Position numbers and translations under genes: made by a program. Below, piece by piece: positions 38,596 through 46,175 of a DNA stretch of 64,000 nucleotides (position 1 is the first letter of the stretch; every line of letters starts with the position of its first letter). The notes under the pieces are model-generated. The model searched no databases, had not been told where the DNA came from, and saw only the letters and a program-made list of their open reading frames with translations. Source of the stretch: Achromobacter ruhlandii (GTDB taxonomy: Bacteria; Pseudomonadota; Gammaproteobacteria; Burkholderiales; Burkholderiaceae_B); contig NZ_CADIJL010000001.1 of assembly GCF_902859695.1 (NCBI RefSeq), positions 1-64,000 on the forward strand, in the 5' to 3' direction.

Positions 38596-39545
38596 GGCTG
38601 CATCGCGACCTCCAGCGCGCGTTCCAGCGATGCCCGGATCATCTCGCCATGGCCGAACTGCGGGAAGGCTTCATAGCTGGCGTCGGCGCCCGCGAACCTC
38701 AGGCCCTGGGCCATTTCGCGCACGGCGGCGCGCGGATCCTCGCCCGCCGTGGGCATCGCACCGCCGGGCAGGGGACGGTTGGGATCGCGCGGCTTGGTGC
38801 CGACCAGGATGGCCACCCGCTTGCCAGCAGCCTTGCGGGCGTCAAACCGCCTCCATTCCCCGACCAACGCGCCGTCGTGCCACCAGGCCGAGGGGTCGCC
38901 GACGATGTAGCGGGCGAAGGCCTGCGGCTGCGTGAAGAGCACGTGCAGCGTGAAGAGCCCGCCGTACGAATGGCCCCACAGGTATTCGCGTTGCGGGTCG
39001 ATGGCGGCGCGTTCGCGCACCAGCGGTTTCACTTTGGCGCGGATGAACTCCAGGAAAACGTCCGCGCCGCCGCCGACGCGGCCGCGCACCACGGGGTCGG
39101 GCACGGGTTTGCCATTCACGAATACCGGCGGCGTGTAGTCATAGGCCCGCGACACGACGTCGTTGCGGGTGTCGACGTCGTAGCCCAGCGCCACCAGCAC
39201 CGGCGTGCGGCCCCGTCCCAGCGTGTCCAGGTCGGCTGGTGTCAACGTGGCCAGGGCGGCGTTGCCGTCCAGCATGTAGAGCACCGGGCTGCCCCCGCTG
39301 TCGGGCGCCTTTCTGGGGATGGCGATCTGGATGCGGTAGTGGCGCTTGCCGTCGTCCGAATCCAGATTGTGCGTTTCGTACCGGTACACCGCCGAGGGAT
39401 GGTCGGCCACGGTTTCTCCCAGCAACTGCATGCCGGGGCGCGGCGGGGCGTCGGGCGTCGCCGCGGGCGCTTGCGCTTGCGCCGCCGTGGCCAGGATGCA
39501 CGCCAGCACGGCGGCGGAAATCGGACGCGGGATCTTGTTTTTCAT
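38592..39545 (-). CDS. Periplasmic alpha/beta-hydrolase, siderophore esterase type (IroE/BesA-like)
   Basis: 317-aa secreted esterase with a signal peptide (hydrophobic core about residues 9-22, cut near AQAQA). The nucleophile is Ser193 in GHSYGG, the catalytic histidine is likely His299 in PQFGHGEM, and the early motif PVLYMLDGNAAL is typical of IroE/Fes-type esterases. These enzymes open catecholate siderophores so that iron can be released. It starts eight bases after the TonB-dependent receptor gene, in the same direction, supporting a role on that receptor's ligand. Confidence 0.85.
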   Translation of the reverse strand: MKNKIPRPISAAVLACILATAAQAQAPAATPDAPPRPGMQLLGETVADHPSAVYRYETHNLDSDDGKRHYRIQIAIPRKAPDSGGSPVLYMLDGNAALATLTPADLDTLGRGRTPVLVALGYDVDTRNDVVSRAYDYTPPVFVNGKPVPDPVVRGRVGGGADVFLEFIRAKVKPLVRERAAIDPQREYLWGHSYGGLFTLHVLFTQPQAFARYIVGDPSAWWHDGALVGEWRRFDARKAAGKRVAILVGTKPRDPNRPLPGGAMPTAGEDPRAAVREMAQGLRFAGADASYEAFPQFGHGEMIRASLERALEVAMQP

Positions 39546-39552
39546 GGAAGGC

Positions 39553-42009
39553 CTACCAGGTGTAGTTCAGGTTCGCCGAGATATTGCGCCGCGCACCGTA
39601 GTAGCAACTGGCGCTGCCCGAGCAGCTTGCCAGATATTCCTTGTCGGTCAGGTTGCTGGCGTTGAGGGAGAATTTCAGGCCCTTCAGGCTGGGAGAGCGC
39701 GCGCCCAGATCGTAGCGGATGGCGGCGTCGATCAGATTCACCGAGGGGCTGCGGTACGCGTTGGCGGTGTCGCCGTAGCTGCTGCCGATATGGCGCAGGC
39801 CCGCGCCCAGGCTCAGGCCCGGGGCGATCTCCTGGGGCAGGCGATAGTCCGCCCACAGGTTGTAGCTGTGGCGCGGCACGCGCGGCAGTTCGTTGCCCTG
39901 CTCCGTGCCATTGCTCTTGGTGACTTCGCTGCGCATCAGCGTCGCCGAGGCGACGACCGTGATGTGGTCGCTCAGCGCGAAGTTTCCTTCCAGCTCCAGG
40001 CCGCGGACGCGGCCTTCGCCGGTCTGGACCTGGCACTGGCTGCCGTTGCACAAATGTGTGGGGTCCGGGTCTGGCGTGGTGATGTTCTGCTGCTTGATCT
40101 CATACGCGGAGAACGTGATCATGCTGCGCGAACCCGGCGGCTGGTACTTGATGCCGATCTCGGCCTGTTTGCCTTCGGTGGGTTTGAAGGGCCGATCCTC
40201 GTAGCCGACCCCGTTTACCGGTTCGAACGAGGTGGCATAGCTGGCGTAGGGCGCCAGGCCGTTATCGAACAGGTAGACCGCGCCGGCGCGCCATGTGGTG
40301 GCTTCGTCTTCGTAATGCGTCTTGGCGCCGGTGGCGCGCACCAGCGAGTTGTCCCGCGACCAGTCGTGCCGCACGCCCAGCGTGGCGGCCCACTGGCCCC
40401 AGCGGATCTGGTCCTGCGCGTAGATGCCGGTCTGCTCGCTGTCGCTGCGCCGGGTGGGCGTCATGGCGCCCATGACGACGGGGCTGCCGTAGACCGGGTC
40501 GAAGACGTCGAGCGATGAAGCCCTGCCTGACGCCTGCGCCACGCGGATGGTCTGGGCGCGATAGTCCAGGCCCGTGAGCAGAGTGTGTTCGGTGCGGCCC
40601 AGGCCGAAATCGAATTGGGCGTTGTTGTCGACCGTGAAGCCTTCCGAACGGATCTGGTTGCTGGACGCCGTGCGCCGCAGCGTGCGGCCGTCGGCCTGCA
40701 GGTCGCCCTGGCGCGAGACGCCTGCGTTGTCGGTATCGACTCGCATGTAGCGAAGTTTCTGGCCAAGCTTCACCTGGTCGGTCAGGGCGTGGCTGAATTC
40801 ATAGCCGATCGCGTATTGGGTGCGATCGTAGCGGTTGAAGCCGGGTTCGCCCAGGAAGCGGCCAGAGCCGAAGCGGCCATGGTCCGTCGCATAATAGGTG
40901 CCATGGGAAGGCAGGAACTGGTAGGTGCTGCCGCCGCGGTCCTGCTGATAGTTGGCCAGCAGGGTCACCGAGGTGCGGGCTGACGGCCGCCAAGTCAGGC
41001 TGGGTGCCAGCATCACGCGGTTCAGCTTGACGTAGTCGACCTGGGTGTCGGAGTGGTAGGCGGTGCCCACCACGCGGTACAGCCATTCGCCGGATTCGTC
41101 CATCGGCCCGCTGACGTCGGCGTTCAGGCGCGCCAGACCGTAGTTGTCGATGCCGACCCCGATCTCGCCGCGCGCGTAATCGGTGGGCCGCTTGCTCACC
41201 GCGTTGACGAGCCCCCCGGGCGCGATCTGGCCGTACAGCACCGACGAGGGGCCGCGCAGTATTTCGACCCGCTCCAGGCCGAAGCCGTCGAACTGGGTGG
41301 CCGAGGCGGTGGCGCCGCTGCTGCTGCCCGGCGGACGCAGGCCGTCCAGGTAGAGGTTGTTGGCGAAGCTGCCCGTGCGGAAGCCGCGCACGGAAATCTC
41401 GTCGACGCGGCTGTCCACGCCATACGAGCCGACCGACACGCCGGCGCTGTAGCGCAGGGCTTCGGCAGTGTTCTTTGCTCCTATCATGTCCATCAGTTCG
41501 CGGTTGACCACGGACACGGATTGCGCGGTCTCGATGAGTGGCGTGCCGGTCTTGGTGCCCACACTGCTGTCGAGCGCCAGCGGGCCGATGTCGCCCATGC
41601 CCTGGCCGGTCACCGTCACGCTGGGCAGCAGGGCCGGGCCTGCGCCCACGGGTTCGGGCGCGCGTTCGATGCGGTATCCCTCGCCATTGGCGTTGGGCAC
41701 CGCGCGCAGATCGCTGCCTCGCAGCAACTGCCGCAGCGCGTCCGTCACCGATCCCTGCAGGTGCATGGCAGGCGCCTGTTTGCCTGCCGTGAGCGGCGGG
41801 GCGCTGATGATGGTGATGCGAGCGGCTTGGCCCAGCCGCAGGAGCGCGTCCTGCAAGGAAGATGCCGGCAGCGTGATATCCACGGCGGCGTTTTCCGCTG
41901 CCCGCGCGGGCGCCGTCGCGGCGAGCGCGACGGCGCACAGAAGCAGGCAGAGCGTGGCTGGCTTGAAGCGGCGGATTCGGCCGCCCTCGGGAGGGAATCG
42001 TTGGGACAT
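39553..42009 (-). CDS. TonB-dependent siderophore receptor with N-terminal signalling (STN) domain
   Basis: 818-aa outer-membrane receptor. A signal peptide (about residues 15-38) is followed by the STN domain (about 45-120; ITLPASSLQDALLRLGQAARITI), which talks to the FecR-type anti-sigma factor. Then come the TonB box/plug (IETAQSVSVVNRELM, ISVRGFRTGSFANNLYLDGLRPP, VEILRGPSSVLYGQIAPGGLVNAVSK) and a 22-strand barrel ending in YTW, aromatic at the last residue as required. It belongs to the siderophore (FhuA/FpvA-like) group. The ATG at 42009 is preferred over an in-frame TTG 42 bases upstream. Confidence 0.93.
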   Translation of the reverse strand: MSQRFPPEGGRIRRFKPATLCLLLCAVALAATAPARAAENAAVDITLPASSLQDALLRLGQAARITIISAPPLTAGKQAPAMHLQGSVTDALRQLLRGSDLRAVPNANGEGYRIERAPEPVGAGPALLPSVTVTGQGMGDIGPLALDSSVGTKTGTPLIETAQSVSVVNRELMDMIGAKNTAEALRYSAGVSVGSYGVDSRVDEISVRGFRTGSFANNLYLDGLRPPGSSSGATASATQFDGFGLERVEILRGPSSVLYGQIAPGGLVNAVSKRPTDYARGEIGVGIDNYGLARLNADVSGPMDESGEWLYRVVGTAYHSDTQVDYVKLNRVMLAPSLTWRPSARTSVTLLANYQQDRGGSTYQFLPSHGTYYATDHGRFGSGRFLGEPGFNRYDRTQYAIGYEFSHALTDQVKLGQKLRYMRVDTDNAGVSRQGDLQADGRTLRRTASSNQIRSEGFTVDNNAQFDFGLGRTEHTLLTGLDYRAQTIRVAQASGRASSLDVFDPVYGSPVVMGAMTPTRRSDSEQTGIYAQDQIRWGQWAATLGVRHDWSRDNSLVRATGAKTHYEDEATTWRAGAVYLFDNGLAPYASYATSFEPVNGVGYEDRPFKPTEGKQAEIGIKYQPPGSRSMITFSAYEIKQQNITTPDPDPTHLCNGSQCQVQTGEGRVRGLELEGNFALSDHITVVASATLMRSEVTKSNGTEQGNELPRVPRHSYNLWADYRLPQEIAPGLSLGAGLRHIGSSYGDTANAYRSPSVNLIDAAIRYDLGARSPSLKGLKFSLNASNLTDKEYLASCSGSASCYYGARRNISANLNYTW

Positions 42010-42107
42010 CGGTATGGGTTCTTCGGTTGGGACCCGCGCAGCGGGTTTCAACTTGTCCTAACGAGCGGGCGCCGGGAATCTGCCGAAAACTTACATTTTG
42101 TTTCTCA

Positions 42108-43040
42108 TCATGCCGGTTCCACGCGAACCCAGTAGCGCGTGCGGTATCGCACCCGCAGGCCCAGCGTGATGGCCAGCGCCTCCAGGACCTGGTCCGTGTC
42201 CTGGAGGCGAAAACTGCCGTTCACGCGCAGGGCGGCCACGCGCTCGTCGCACTGGATCAGGCCCGGCCGATAGCGCGCCAATTCTTCGGCAAACGCCTCC
42301 AGCGGCATATCCTCAGCGATCAACATGCCGTGCACCCAGGCGAACTCGCGCCCGGCCCAGCCTGTTTCGTGCTCGATGCGGTGCGCCGAGAAGCGGCGCA
42401 CGTCGCCAGCGCGCAGGGTCAGGCCGAGATCGCCTCGGGTGGTGAGAACGGCCTGCCCCGCATCGAGCGCCACGCGGGTCAATGGGCCTTGCGTGCGCAC
42501 CACCAGGTGAGCGCGCGCCGGCACGATACAGCCGCCGCGCGTCAGCACGCGCAGCGCCGAGTCCGCGGCGCGGGTATCCAGCATGATCTCGCCGTCGTGC
42601 AGTTCGATGTCCAGGCGGCCTCCGTCCTGCCTCAGGTCCAGCGCAGTGCCGGTATTCATCATCAGCGTCACCGAGTCGTTCAGCGTCAGGCTGCGCTGTT
42701 CGCCGGTGGCGCTGCGGTAGGCCGCGAGCCAGCCCGCCTCCCGGGCCTGGCGATAGAGCTGCGGGCCGCCCACTGCAATGCCCGCGCCGGCCGCCAGCAA
42801 CTTGAGCGTGCGCCGGCGCGTGTGGCGAAAGTCGATGGCACCGAGCGCGGCGGCAGCGGCATCGCCGCTTGCGGGCACGGCATCCTGCAATAGTTCGAAG
42901 CGCCGCCAGACCTCGGCGTGCGCGGGCGAAGCTTCGTACCAGCGCTGCCAGGCCTGACGCGTGGCGGCGCTGCCGTCCTGTTCCAGGCGCACCAGCCAGC
43001 CCGCGGCCTGCGCGACTACGTCAGATGGGCGTCTAGACAT
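42108..43040 (-). CDS. FecR-type anti-sigma/sigma-regulator
   Basis: 310-aa inner-membrane regulator that carries the siderophore signal from the receptor to the ECF sigma factor. The N-terminal cytoplasmic part has the DUF4880 pattern (AAGWLVRLEQDGSAATRQAWQRW), one membrane segment lies near residues 85-100 (LLAAGAGIAVG) and the periplasmic FecR domain starts about 115 (GEQRSLTLNDSVTLMMNTGTAL) and runs to the end. Its ATG overlaps the sigma-factor stop by eight bases, so they are coupled. The receptor gene follows after about 98 bases. Confidence 0.92.
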   Translation of the reverse strand: MSRRPSDVVAQAAGWLVRLEQDGSAATRQAWQRWYEASPAHAEVWRRFELLQDAVPASGDAAAAALGAIDFRHTRRRTLKLLAAGAGIAVGGPQLYRQAREAGWLAAYRSATGEQRSLTLNDSVTLMMNTGTALDLRQDGGRLDIELHDGEIMLDTRAADSALRVLTRGGCIVPARAHLVVRTQGPLTRVALDAGQAVLTTRGDLGLTLRAGDVRRFSAHRIEHETGWAGREFAWVHGMLIAEDMPLEAFAEELARYRPGLIQCDERVAALRVNGSFRLQDTDQVLEALAITLGLRVRYRTRYWVRVEPA

Positions 43041-43554
43041 CGAGCGCGTGATAAAGGCGTTGCCAACCCTGGACCATGTCTTTCTGCACCATGTTGACCG
43101 TGATTTGCAGGCGGTCCGCGATCGCTTCGTAGGGCAGGCCCTGGAGGCGCGCCAGCAGGAACACCTCGCGCATGCGCCACGGCATGCGGTCCAGCGCCGC
43201 GCACACGGCCAGCAGTTGCTGCGACACCTGGGCCAGCATTTCGGGCGACGGCGAGAGTGGCTCGGGCTGTTGCGCCAACGCGGCCAGGTAAGCGGCCTCC
43301 AGCTCACGGCGCCGGTGGCGGTCGATCAGCAGGCGGCGGGCGATGGCGGCCAGATAGCCGCGGTTCCAGCCGCGTGGTTCCAGGTAGGTCTGGCGCAGCA
43401 GGCGTTCGAAGGTGTCCTGCACCAGATCCCAGGCGTCGGCCGGGTGTCCGCCCGTCTGGCGCCGCATGAAGGCGAACAGCCAAGCGTGGTGCTCGCGGTA
43501 CATCGACGCGACCACGTTGCGGTCGACCGCCCCGGGAGTTGAAGGCGCTTCCAC
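43033..43554 (-). CDS. ECF (FecI-type) RNA polymerase sigma factor
   Basis: 173-aa iron-starvation sigma factor. Region 2 reads YREHHAWLFAFMRR...ADAWDLVQDTFERLL (about residues 18-55) and region 4 reads ALDRMPWRMREVFLLARLQGLPYEAIADRLQITVNMVQKDM (about 110-160). The GTG at 43554 is preferred over an ATG at 43611, because the longer form would place a promoter with a Fur-box-like spacer inside the coding region. It has almost no leader. It probably drives the receptor gene once signalled through the FecR-type protein. Confidence 0.88.
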   Translation of the reverse strand: MEAPSTPGAVDRNVVASMYREHHAWLFAFMRRQTGGHPADAWDLVQDTFERLLRQTYLEPRGWNRGYLAAIARRLLIDRHRRRELEAAYLAALAQQPEPLSPSPEMLAQVSQQLLAVCAALDRMPWRMREVFLLARLQGLPYEAIADRLQITVNMVQKDMVQGWQRLYHALDV

Positions 43555-43564
43555 GTTGAAGAAG

Positions 43565-43592
43565 AATATATGCGAATAAGAATCAGACTCAA
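43565..43592 (-). promoter_or_regulatory. Sigma-factor promoter with Fur-box-like spacer
   Basis: Minus strand: -35 TTGAGT (43592-43587), 16 bases, -10 TATATT (43570-43565). The spacer (43571-43585, plus strand TGCGAATAAGAATCA) matches the 7-1-7 Fur consensus TGATAAT-N-ATTATCA at 10 of 14 positions. Fur-Fe2+ bound here would block RNA polymerase directly. Confidence 0.6.
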
Positions 43593-43705
43593 TTCTAACT
43601 GTTGCATGCATGCCTGGGAAGCAGGCACGGGCCGGACGTTCGCTGGGATGATGAGTGCGGTGGCGGCAAAGGGCGCGCAAGCGCTGGCCGGTGGTGGCTC
43701 AGGGG

Positions 43706-44018
43706 TGGTGCCCGAGACCGGAATCGAACCGGTACGGCCTCGCGGCCGAGGGATTTTCGTACCACTTCGGCTTTCGCCGCCGGCGCGCGGAGCGCCGTTC
43801 GTGGTCTGGAGCACGCCTTCACCATAGCCTTGCGGCCTTAGGTGCCCGCCGTCTGCTCTCTACACCTTCCCGGTTCTTTCGATCCGGGCTTGGCTCGGCG
43901 TTGGCTCGGAACAAGTCCAGGGCATTCGCCGAGTTTGACGGGCTACACCTCTGGAGTTTCCTCCGGAGGGCTCAAATGGATTCAAGTCCCTTGTGTCTAC
44001 CAATTTCACCACTCGGGC
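43706..44018 (-). tRNA. tRNA-Leu(UAA), split by a group I intron
   Basis: Exon 1 is 44018-43984 (35 nt) and exon 2 is 43757-43706 (52 nt); joined they make an 87-nt tRNA with encoded CCA. Acceptor stem GCCCGAG/CTCGGGC is perfect, discriminator is A, D arm is GTGGTGAAATTGGTAGAC, anticodon stem AGGGA/TCCCT encloses loop CTTAAAA (anticodon UAA), a long variable arm follows and the T loop is GGTTCGATTCC. Without splicing the anticodon loop is broken, so function needs the intron to be removed. The insertion point, between U34 and A35, is the same as in the tRNA-Leu(UAA) introns of cyanobacteria and plastids. Confidence 0.93.
43758..43983 (-). ncRNA. Group I self-splicing intron (IC3, Azoarcus-type), 226 nt
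   Basis: The core is complete. P1: exon CUU pairs with intron GAG, giving the U-G pair at the 5' splice site. P2 has a GAAA loop (CCTCCGGAG/CTCCAGAGG). P4 is CTCGGCG/CGCCGAG (43933-43927 with 43900-43894), P6 CCCGG/CCGGG, P7 GAGCA/TGCTC (43858-43854 with 43813-43809), P8 at 43844-43820 with a GCAA loop, and P9 has CGGC-GAAA-GCCG. The intron ends with G (43758). The P3-P8 core closely resembles the Azoarcus tRNA-Ile ribozyme (AGGTGTAGAGA, ACCTAAGG, TATGGTGAAGGC). There is no homing-endonuclease ORF. Confidence 0.93.
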
Positions 44019-44095
44019 ATTGGGGTTCCGACAGGAAACCGCAATGGGATACCTGGGTGTGCGGCGCGAGCGCGCAGCGGTATCCGGCGGGCGTG

Positions 44096-44101
44096 ACTAT
44101 A
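44096..44101 (-). promoter_or_regulatory. -10 element candidate for tRNA-Leu(UAA)
   Basis: Minus-strand TATAGT about 80 bases upstream of the tRNA, with TGACGG 19 bases further upstream as a weak -35. Confidence 0.4.
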
Positions 44102-44150
44102 CCACTCGCGGGCGGGCGGCCCGTCATGCAAGGCCGCCGCTGTGGAACAC

Positions 44151-45074
44151 TCAGCCGATGAAACGCACCGTCTGGCGGGCGCGTTCGTCCACCTCCAGGG
44201 TGAAGACGTCGGGCCGCGCGTAGTGGCCGACCACGTCGAAGTCGTAGCGCGCGCGCACCAGTTCGTCGACATCGATGGTCGCCGTCAGCAGGCCGGTCTG
44301 GCCGTGCAGCGGGCCTGCCAGGACGTCGCCCAGCGGCCCGACGATGAGCGAGCCGCCGTTGATGAGCGGGCGCTGCGGATCCCAGCCGGGCACGTCCAGG
44401 CCCAGTTCGGCGGGCGAAGGCTGCACCTGGCAGGCGCTGATGACGAAGCAGCGGCCTTCGTGGGCGATGTGGCGCATCGAGCATTGCCAGATGTCGCGTT
44501 CGTCAACGGTGGGCGCGCACCAGATCTGCACGCCCTTGGCGTACATGGCGGTGCGCAGCAGCGGCATGTGATTTTCCCAGCAGATGGCGCCGCCGACGCG
44601 GCCCGCGGCCGTTTCCAGCACGGGCAGGGTCGAGCCGTCGCCCTGGCCCCAGATCAGGCGTTCGGTGCCGGTGGGCATCAGCTTGCGGTGCCTGGTGGCC
44701 AGGCCGGTGGCGGGATCGAAGTACAGCGCGGTGCAGTACAGCGTGCTGCCGGCGCGTTCGATCACGCCGATCACCAGGCTGGCGCCGGTGCGTTGCGACA
44801 GCGCGGCCAGCGCGTCGGTCTCGGGGCCGGGCACGTCGATGGCGTTCTGGTAGTAGCGGGCGTAGGCCTCGCGGCCTTCGGGCAGGCGGTAGCCCAGGCG
44901 GGTGCCGAAGATCTCGCCCTTGGGGTAGCCGCCCAGCAGGGCTTCGGGCATGACCACCAGAGCGGCGCCCGAGGCGCTGATCCCGGCCTCGAAGGCCAGG
45001 ATCCGTTCCAGGGTGGCGTCCTTGCCTTCGGGCGAGGCGCCGATCTGCAGCGCGGCGACGGTGGTGGCGGTCAT
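44151..45074 (-). CDS. Nitrilase
   Basis: 307-aa member of the nitrilase branch (converts nitriles to acids and ammonia). The triad is Glu44 in [13 protein letters not shown], Lys131 in [20 protein letters not shown] and Cys165 in [14 protein letters not shown]; the CWENH-MPL and [14 protein letters not shown] motifs are specific for true nitrilases rather than amidases. The C-terminus is shorter than in many aliphatic nitrilases. AAGGAA precedes the ATG. A LysR regulator is divergent and 86 bases away, suggesting induction by a nitrile or a related acid. Confidence 0.9.
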   Translation of the reverse strand: MTATTVAALQIGASPEGKDATLERILAFEAGISASGAALVVMPEALLGGYPKGEIFGTRLGYRLPEGREAYARYYQNAIDVPGPETDALAALSQRTGASLVIGVIERAGSTLYCTALYFDPATGLATRHRKLMPTGTERLIWGQGDGSTLPVLETAAGRVGGAICWENHMPLLRTAMYAKGVQIWCAPTVDERDIWQCSMRHIAHEGRCFVISACQVQPSPAELGLDVPGWDPQRPLINGGSLIVGPLGDVLAGPLHGQTGLLTATIDVDELVRARYDFDVVGHYARPDVFTLEVDERARQTVRFIG

Positions 45075-45160
45075 GGGGGTTCCTTTTTCACTGGGGAGTC
45101 GATGCGTCCTAGTGTCGGGGGCGGCCTAAAATCAATCAATCCTGCCTGGCGATAAATGAT

Positions 45161-46105
45161 ATGAACCAGATCGATATCGAGTCGACCGACCTGAACCTGC
45201 TCAAGGTGTTCGAGGCGATCTACGACGAGGGCGGCGCGGGCCGCGCCGCGCTGCGCCTGGGGGTGACCCAGTCGGCGGTCAGCGCGGCGCTGGCGCGGCT
45301 GCGCGTGCTCTATGCCGACCCGCTGTTCGTGCGCACCGGGCGTGGCCTGTCGCCCAGCCTGCGGGCGCGCGAGCTGCGGCCGATCATTGGCGAGGCGCTG
45401 GACAAGTGCCGGCAGAGCCTGTCGCTGGCCCGGCCGGGCGCGGCGGGGTTCGGCGGCCGCTCGGTCACGCTGGGCCTGTCCGACGATTTCGAGATCGCGC
45501 TTGGACGCGAGGCGATCGCGGCGCTGGCCGTGGCGGCGCCGGGACTGAGATTGATCTTCCGCCAGACCCACAGCCGCGTGGCCGCCGACATGCTGATGGC
45601 GCGCGAGGTCGACCTGGTGATCGCATCCGGCGGCCTGACCGCGCCGGCGTTGCAGCGCGTCACCGTGGGACAGGGGGGCTATGCTTGCCTGGTGGATCCG
45701 GCCAGCCTGGTGCCGGGCCAGGATGCGTTGTCGGTGGAGGATTTCACCCGGCGTCCGCACGTGCTGGTGTCGTCGGGCGGCTTCATCGGCGTGGTCGATG
45801 AAGTGCTGCATGGCCTGGGCCTGAGCCGCCGGGTGCTGGCGTCCACCACGCACTTCTCGGCGTTGGCGTTCCTGTTGCGCGGCGGTGATGCGCTGGCCAC
45901 CTTGCCGGCGCATGCGGCGCGCGGGCTGGCGGCGGTCGCCGGACTGCGGCGGCTGCCGTGCCCGATTGCCATGCCGGACTACGCCATCGAAATGGGCTGG
46001 CGCGCCGATGCGCTGCGCGACGAGGCGGTGGCGGTGGCGCGCCGCTGCCTGTTGGGCTTGCTGCAGGGCTACGGTTGGGTGACCGCGCCGGCGCTGCCCG
46101 AGTGA
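45161..46105 (+). CDS. LysR-family transcriptional regulator, divergent from nitrilase
   Basis: 314-aa LysR regulator. The DNA-binding domain (TDLNLLKVFEAIYDEGGAGRAALRLGVTQSAVSAALARLR) matches the NodD/NahR-like subgroup, as does the following DPLFVRTGRGLSPSLRARELRPII. The effector domain runs from about residue 95. The shared 86-base intergenic region is AT-richer next to the LysR start and probably holds both promoters. Confidence 0.9.
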   Translation: MNQIDIESTDLNLLKVFEAIYDEGGAGRAALRLGVTQSAVSAALARLRVLYADPLFVRTGRGLSPSLRARELRPIIGEALDKCRQSLSLARPGAAGFGGRSVTLGLSDDFEIALGREAIAALAVAAPGLRLIFRQTHSRVAADMLMAREVDLVIASGGLTAPALQRVTVGQGGYACLVDPASLVPGQDALSVEDFTRRPHVLVSSGGFIGVVDEVLHGLGLSRRVLASTTHFSALAFLLRGGDALATLPAHAARGLAAVAGLRRLPCPIAMPDYAIEMGWRADALRDEAVAVARRCLLGLLQGYGWVTAPALPE

Positions 46106-46175
46106 TCGCCGGCATCGTCCCGGCCAAGCCATTGCGGCCGTCGACTCATCCGGCGCGGCACGCCATCCTCGATGT

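Noticed and set aside
43033-43611. Longer sigma factor from ATG 43611 (192 aa)
   Set aside because: Its first codons would overlap the -35, Fur-like spacer and -10, and the extra residues are unlike ECF sigma factors.
43984-43990. Unspliced reading of the anticodon region as CTTGAA (UGA, serine-like)
   Set aside because: It would need exon 2 to join at a different place; the U-G splice pair and terminal G give anticodon UAA with leucine-type arms.
43706-44018. tRNA-Leu read as a broken pseudogene
   Set aside because: Both exons are intact, fit together to an 87-nt tRNA, and the insert has a full group I core with proper ends.
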